Source of the DNA: Chthonomonas sp. UBA1950
Lineage (GTDB): Bacteria > Armatimonadota > Fimbriimonadia > Fimbriimonadales > Fimbriimonadaceae
DNA length: 49,192 nucleotides
Assembly (NCBI GenBank): GCA_002336105.1
Contig: DDEQ01000049.1
Coordinates: forward strand, 627 to 49,818
Direction: 5' to 3'
Below the pieces are notes generated by a model, which did no database searches, was not told the DNA's origin, and worked only from the letters and a program-made list of their open reading frames with translations. The position numbers and the translations under genes were made by a program. Shown here in pieces: positions 45,831 to 49,192 of this stretch; position 1 is the first letter of the stretch, and every line of letters begins with the position of its first letter.

Positions 45831-48470
45831 CTACACTTCGTAGACCTTGAGCACTTCATCGCCGTAGTGGTTGATGACCTTTACTGCAATCTTCCCGGTT
45901 GATGGTTTGTCGAACGGTTGGCTCTTTGTCGAATATAGTGCCGACCAAGCCCCTTCATCGATTTCCGCTCGAAGGGCACGTTTCAGCTTCGCATAGGGTT
46001 CGTCGGCACCCAGGAAGTACGCGTGCTTGACGAAGAAGCTTTCGCCGTTGTAGTCGGTATCGATGAACCATACGGCAAGGTCGTCGGTAGACCCTGATCG
46101 AATCTGTCCGGTTGTCGGATCGTACACGTCCAAACCGAGAACTTCAACCGTGATGCGACCGTCCGAACTCGTTTGAATTTTCAAATCGGGTTCACCGAAA
46201 ACCATGAATAGGTTTCCGGCACCGGTCTTCTTGAGCAGGTCATCACCCATGCTCAAGTCGTTGTTCATGCGAACGGGCAAGACAGTCAAAGAGCCGTACT
46301 GCTTGGCTTCCTCGGTGGCATAGCCGTCGAAGCTGAATCCGCAAACGATGAGCAGGTCATAGCCGATGCCCTTTACTGCTTCCTTTGCTGCTTCTTTCAC
46401 CCAGTCCGGTCCCACCGTGCCGAATTCCGGTCCGATGCTCACCGCAACTGTCTTCGATTGTCCCGTTGCGTCGGTATAGGTGCCCTTGGCATGAAGATAC
46501 AGACCTGCGAACGGCTCAAGTCCATCGAACTTCAATCGTTCACCCTTGCGAGTGTTCTGAACTCCGGCTTTGCGCAGGTTTTCCAAGATCATCGTCGCGA
46601 AGTCGGTGACTTGTGCGGTTTCCTCGGGTGTGACAGTGCCGTTTTGATCTAGGTCGGCAGTCTGTAGCACTCGGTGAGGGGCAAGGCTTTCGACGGTGAA
46701 CGGACCGGTCACCCGCACTCGCTTCGAGTCTTCGTAGGGTTGATCAAACAAAAATGCAATATCTGAATGGCGGCTAATCGCAACATCGATTTCGTCGCGT
46801 CCCATTCCTTCTTTGATAGACGGATTGTTCGCAATGCTTCCAAGCGTTATGTGCGGCACGCGCTTGTAAACAAACCCTTTGCGTATATCATTTTCAGTGG
46901 CATAGCCTGGCGGAACTTTGCCAGAAACTTCGCCTTCTTTCGAGATACCTTCAGTCGAATCCGAGAGGAGAAAGTATGGATATCGGGAAGACATTAGGCG
47001 CGTTCGGGCCAGTGCCAGCGCTACACGACTAGTGTCAAGTGTGATCCAGCGCCGCCCCCATTGCTCGGCAACATAGGCCGTAGTCCCTGAACCACAAGTC
47101 GGATCAAGTATTAGGTCTCCGGGGTCGGATGCCATGAGCAAGCATCGTTCGATTACCTTCTCGTTCGTCTGAACTACGTAGATTTTGCCGCCTTTCCGCC
47201 CCGCAACGGATGTGTCAACCCAGATGCCAGAGAGCTCGATCATGGGCATATCGTCCAAGTAACGAATATATGCAAGGCTTCCTTTTCGCGGTCGTAATCG
47301 ACCAGCGATCCTAAGATGCTCCATGCCTGTCGGCCAAGTTGCCTTCCAGTGCTTGGAATCTCCAGGTCGGTAAACCGTGCTTCCGAATGTCATCGGCTGA
47401 TCTTCAGCCGCACTTCCTTGGCTTGTTGTGTTGTCAAGCCTAAATATGCGGCTTCCTTCTGGAATCTCCTCATCTCCAGCTTTTTCTTCGGGAGTCATCA
47501 ACCGCGTGTCTCCATTGATAAGTAAAAGGTGGCGGTAATCCCCACTCCTAAGGTTCGTCTTGGTCTTTGGCAGATAGAGTTGCCGGTACTTCAGCGAAGG
47601 ACGATTCTTTGCCACCCACAAGATGTGGTCCCCGAGCCTGCTTAGATACGCTGTATCAAACCCGCCAGTGGTGGCGTAGCTAATCATCGATATGAAGTTT
47701 TCCGACCCGAATACTTCGTCTAACACGCTTCGGACGAGATGAACATTCTCATCGCCGATCTGGACAAATAAGCTCCCAGACTCGGTAAGCAGTTCTCTGG
47801 CGACAACGAGACGATCACGAAGGTAGCTCAGATAGGAGTGTATGCCAAGCTTCCATGTATCCCGAAACGCACGCACCTGCTCAGGTTGGCGCGTCGCATC
47901 TTCCACCTTATCACCGACCCTATTCTTTCTCGTGCTCACCTGCCAGTTTGAGCCGAACTTGATGCCATAGGGCGGATCGAAGTAAATGCATTGAACCTTG
48001 CCCTTCAGTCCTTCCTTCTCAGCAAGCGAGTTCATCACAAGCAAGGAGTCACCAAGGATCATGCGGTTCGTCCAATGCCCTTCGTGGTGATAGAAATCGA
48101 CCTTCTTTTCAAAGTCTTCGATCCCGTTGAAATCGCCAAAGAGGTCGAACTGAAGGTCTGCGTCGGAAGCTTGGGAACCCACCTTCGATGCCAGCTTCTT
48201 CAGGTTGTCGATGATGGCGGACGGGTGAATCTTCTCTTGAATGTAGATCGGAACGGTTGGAACGGCAAGGTCTTCCTGATCCTGCTCGTCTTTGCCCTTC
48301 CAAACAAGCTGAGGGTCTAGGGACGCATCACGCGGGTACAGCTTCCGCTCTTCTCGCACCTCATCAGCCGCCACGAAGTCCTTCAGTTCTTGCGTCGGAA
48401 TGTTGACGCGACTATCCTTGTGCTTCGTGTATTCGATCTTCGCGCCTTCGCCGTATGTTTTCTTAGCCAT
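45831..48470 (-). CDS. Type III-like DNA methyltransferase (Mod), beta class
   Basis: An 879-aa site-specific adenine/cytosine-N4 methyltransferase. DPPYG at 165-169 precedes DPTCGSGTT at 456-464 (SAM-binding motif I), the beta-class order used by type III Mod subunits. The opening MAKKTYGEGAKIEYTKHKDSR and IYIQEKIHPSAIIDNLKKL resemble long Mod proteins paired with a DEAD/DEAH restriction subunit. The region between the motifs includes the target-recognition part, and about 300 C-terminal residues after motif I form an extra domain (YDLLIVCGFSFDGYATEEAK...). No Res subunit is found downstream; it may lie beyond the right edge or be absent. Upstream neighbour is three bases away. Confidence 0.9.
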   Translation of the reverse strand: MAKKTYGEGAKIEYTKHKDSRVNIPTQELKDFVAADEVREERKLYPRDASLDPQLVWKGKDEQDQEDLAVPTVPIYIQEKIHPSAIIDNLKKLASKVGSQASDADLQFDLFGDFNGIEDFEKKVDFYHHEGHWTNRMILGDSLLVMNSLAEKEGLKGKVQCIYFDPPYGIKFGSNWQVSTRKNRVGDKVEDATRQPEQVRAFRDTWKLGIHSYLSYLRDRLVVARELLTESGSLFVQIGDENVHLVRSVLDEVFGSENFISMISYATTGGFDTAYLSRLGDHILWVAKNRPSLKYRQLYLPKTKTNLRSGDYRHLLLINGDTRLMTPEEKAGDEEIPEGSRIFRLDNTTSQGSAAEDQPMTFGSTVYRPGDSKHWKATWPTGMEHLRIAGRLRPRKGSLAYIRYLDDMPMIELSGIWVDTSVAGRKGGKIYVVQTNEKVIERCLLMASDPGDLILDPTCGSGTTAYVAEQWGRRWITLDTSRVALALARTRLMSSRYPYFLLSDSTEGISKEGEVSGKVPPGYATENDIRKGFVYKRVPHITLGSIANNPSIKEGMGRDEIDVAISRHSDIAFLFDQPYEDSKRVRVTGPFTVESLAPHRVLQTADLDQNGTVTPEETAQVTDFATMILENLRKAGVQNTRKGERLKFDGLEPFAGLYLHAKGTYTDATGQSKTVAVSIGPEFGTVGPDWVKEAAKEAVKGIGYDLLIVCGFSFDGYATEEAKQYGSLTVLPVRMNNDLSMGDDLLKKTGAGNLFMVFGEPDLKIQTSSDGRITVEVLGLDVYDPTTGQIRSGSTDDLAVWFIDTDYNGESFFVKHAYFLGADEPYAKLKRALRAEIDEGAWSALYSTKSQPFDKPSTGKIAVKVINHYGDEVLKVYEV

Positions 48471-48473
48471 TGT

Positions 48474-49001
48474 CTACTTCGCTCGTTGTATACCTGCCAG
48501 AAGGATTAGCTCCTGTACGACCACCCGAAGAGGCTCTTTGATATCATCAATATCAGTTCGGTGCGCAAGGTACCGCCTGTTGTGCGCAGACAGGTCTCCC
48601 TTGTCTTTCAACTTCTTGAGGCCAACCTTAGAGTTTCGACCAATATTCCAAGACGCTTCATTGACAACAGCATTTGCCAAGTCTCTGAGCATCAGGAAAT
48701 TCCCATCTCTGTCCTTGATCCTGTCGGAAATCCCCTTGGCTTCATGGCACTCGATAATCAAGGTCTCTACCAGACGTCGTATCAACACCGCGCACGCATC
48801 GTAGCACCCGTTCTCATAAGTGGCGTTGATCTGGTCGGCAATTCGCTCAATGTATGGTTTCGTTCTTGCGGTGAATGACCTTGCCAAGACAAGCTGTCCG
48901 GCAGTAGACAAGCCTTCCTGCGGAGGCAGAATAAAGTCCGCAGTGTCTTCTCGAATCGAAGAAGCTACGCTTCTCAGCCATTGGACTGATCGACTACTCA
49001 C
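48474..49001 (-). CDS. DUF4145/HEPN-like protein next to Mod
   Basis: A 175-aa helical protein. GTG 49001 is chosen since it overlaps the preceding stop by 8 bases; an open frame to 49061 adds low-complexity Ser/Arg residues. YENGCYDACAVLIRRLVETLIIECHE matches the helix pairs of DUF4145-type proteins found beside restriction systems, and RRYLAHR contains an R-x4-H such as in HEPN ribonuclease sites. It might be a defence toxin or an accessory subunit. Role not established. Confidence 0.6.
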   Translation of the reverse strand: MSSRSVQWLRSVASSIREDTADFILPPQEGLSTAGQLVLARSFTARTKPYIERIADQINATYENGCYDACAVLIRRLVETLIIECHEAKGISDRIKDRDGNFLMLRDLANAVVNEASWNIGRNSKVGLKKLKDKGDLSAHNRRYLAHRTDIDDIKEPLRVVVQELILLAGIQRAK

Positions 49002-49192
49002 CCATTCCCCTGTTGAAGATATGTTTCCCCATCGACTCGAAGATTTTCTCAATCTGTTCATTCGAGGCTTCCGGGCTTATGTGGATTTGTATGTCAAGGT
49101 GAACCGTTGGCGTGGTCGAAGTCTTGACTGGGAGTGGACTCGACTGGGACGTGTTCTGAACACCCATCGGGGACTCCGTGGCGGGCACGTTT
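48994..49192 (-). CDS. C-terminus of an incomplete protein (IQIHI motif)
   Basis: The last 66 codons of a gene that enters from the right edge. A Ser/Thr/Pro-rich linker leads to VHLDIQIHISPEASNEQIEKIF and ESMGKHIF, a C-terminal signature I recall from DUF5343-like and other defence-linked proteins. The stop (48994-48996) overlaps the next gene. The main domain is outside the window, so no function can be given. Confidence 0.5.
   Translation of the reverse strand, partial: NVPATESPMGVQNTSQSSPLPVKTSTTPTVHLDIQIHISPEASNEQIEKIFESMGKHIFNRGMGE

Overview
The window looks like a chromosomal segment of a diderm bacterium, with an integrated mobile element at the right end. An outer membrane is implied by a Wza-type export protein with three SLBB domains, a small signal-peptide beta-barrel candidate, and a sigma-E/RseB-like envelope-stress operon. 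The SBBP/Ig-like giant surface protein, the PBP and LysM-NlpC/P60 genes, the mixed start signals (several genes with a TAnnnT box directly before the start codon) and the roughly 50% GC remind me of Armatimonadota (Fimbriimonadia). That placement is from memory and only moderately certain.

Left part (1-27.9 kb): housekeeping and envelope genes in short units on both strands. These are clpP, a 6-phosphofructokinase, an Fpg/Nei glycosylase, a small gene coupled to an SDR oxidoreductase, a 1521-residue secreted SBBP-propeller/7x Ig-like protein, phosphoglycerate mutase, an APH(6)/hydroxyurea-type kinase and an M20 peptidase. A beta-barrel candidate follows, then an ECF sigma / membrane anti-sigma candidate / RseB-like operon behind a sigma-E-like promoter, then PBP1A, a 104-aa PBP-anchor-like orphan and PBP2. 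Running the other way are an O-antigen ligase/polymerase-TPR protein with two GT2 enzymes. They are followed by a LysM-SH3-NlpC/P60 hydrolase with a structured leader, an EamA transporter behind an apparent transcription-attenuation leader, a class II aldolase and a PcfJ-like protein.

Middle (27.96-41.47 kb): one compact 12-gene leftward exopolysaccharide operon. In order of transcription it encodes a Wza-type exporter, initiating sugar-phosphate transferase, GNAT acyltransferase, Wzz-type chain-length regulator, Wzx flippase, sugar-nucleotide epimerase, two GT-B glycosyltransferases, a Wzy-type polymerase, two GT4 enzymes and a DegT aminotransferase. This is a complete Wzx/Wzy route. The aminotransferase plus acyltransferase suggest an acylated amino-sugar.

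Right part (41.6-49.2 kb): a small membrane protein and an SdpI/SdpR (ArsR) pair precede a tRNA-Pro(CGG). A tyrosine integrase ends 15 bases beyond the tRNA CCA, so everything to its right is probably an integrative element whose far end lies outside the window. Its visible cargo is an excisionase-like gene with a 12-bp inverted repeat over its start, a zinc-knuckle protein, a gene-free hairpin-rich stretch of nearly 0.9 kb with an alternating purine-pyrimidine tract, a type III-like beta-class DNA methyltransferase, a DUF4145/HEPN-like protein and the C-terminus of another protein: probably the start of a restriction/defence module.
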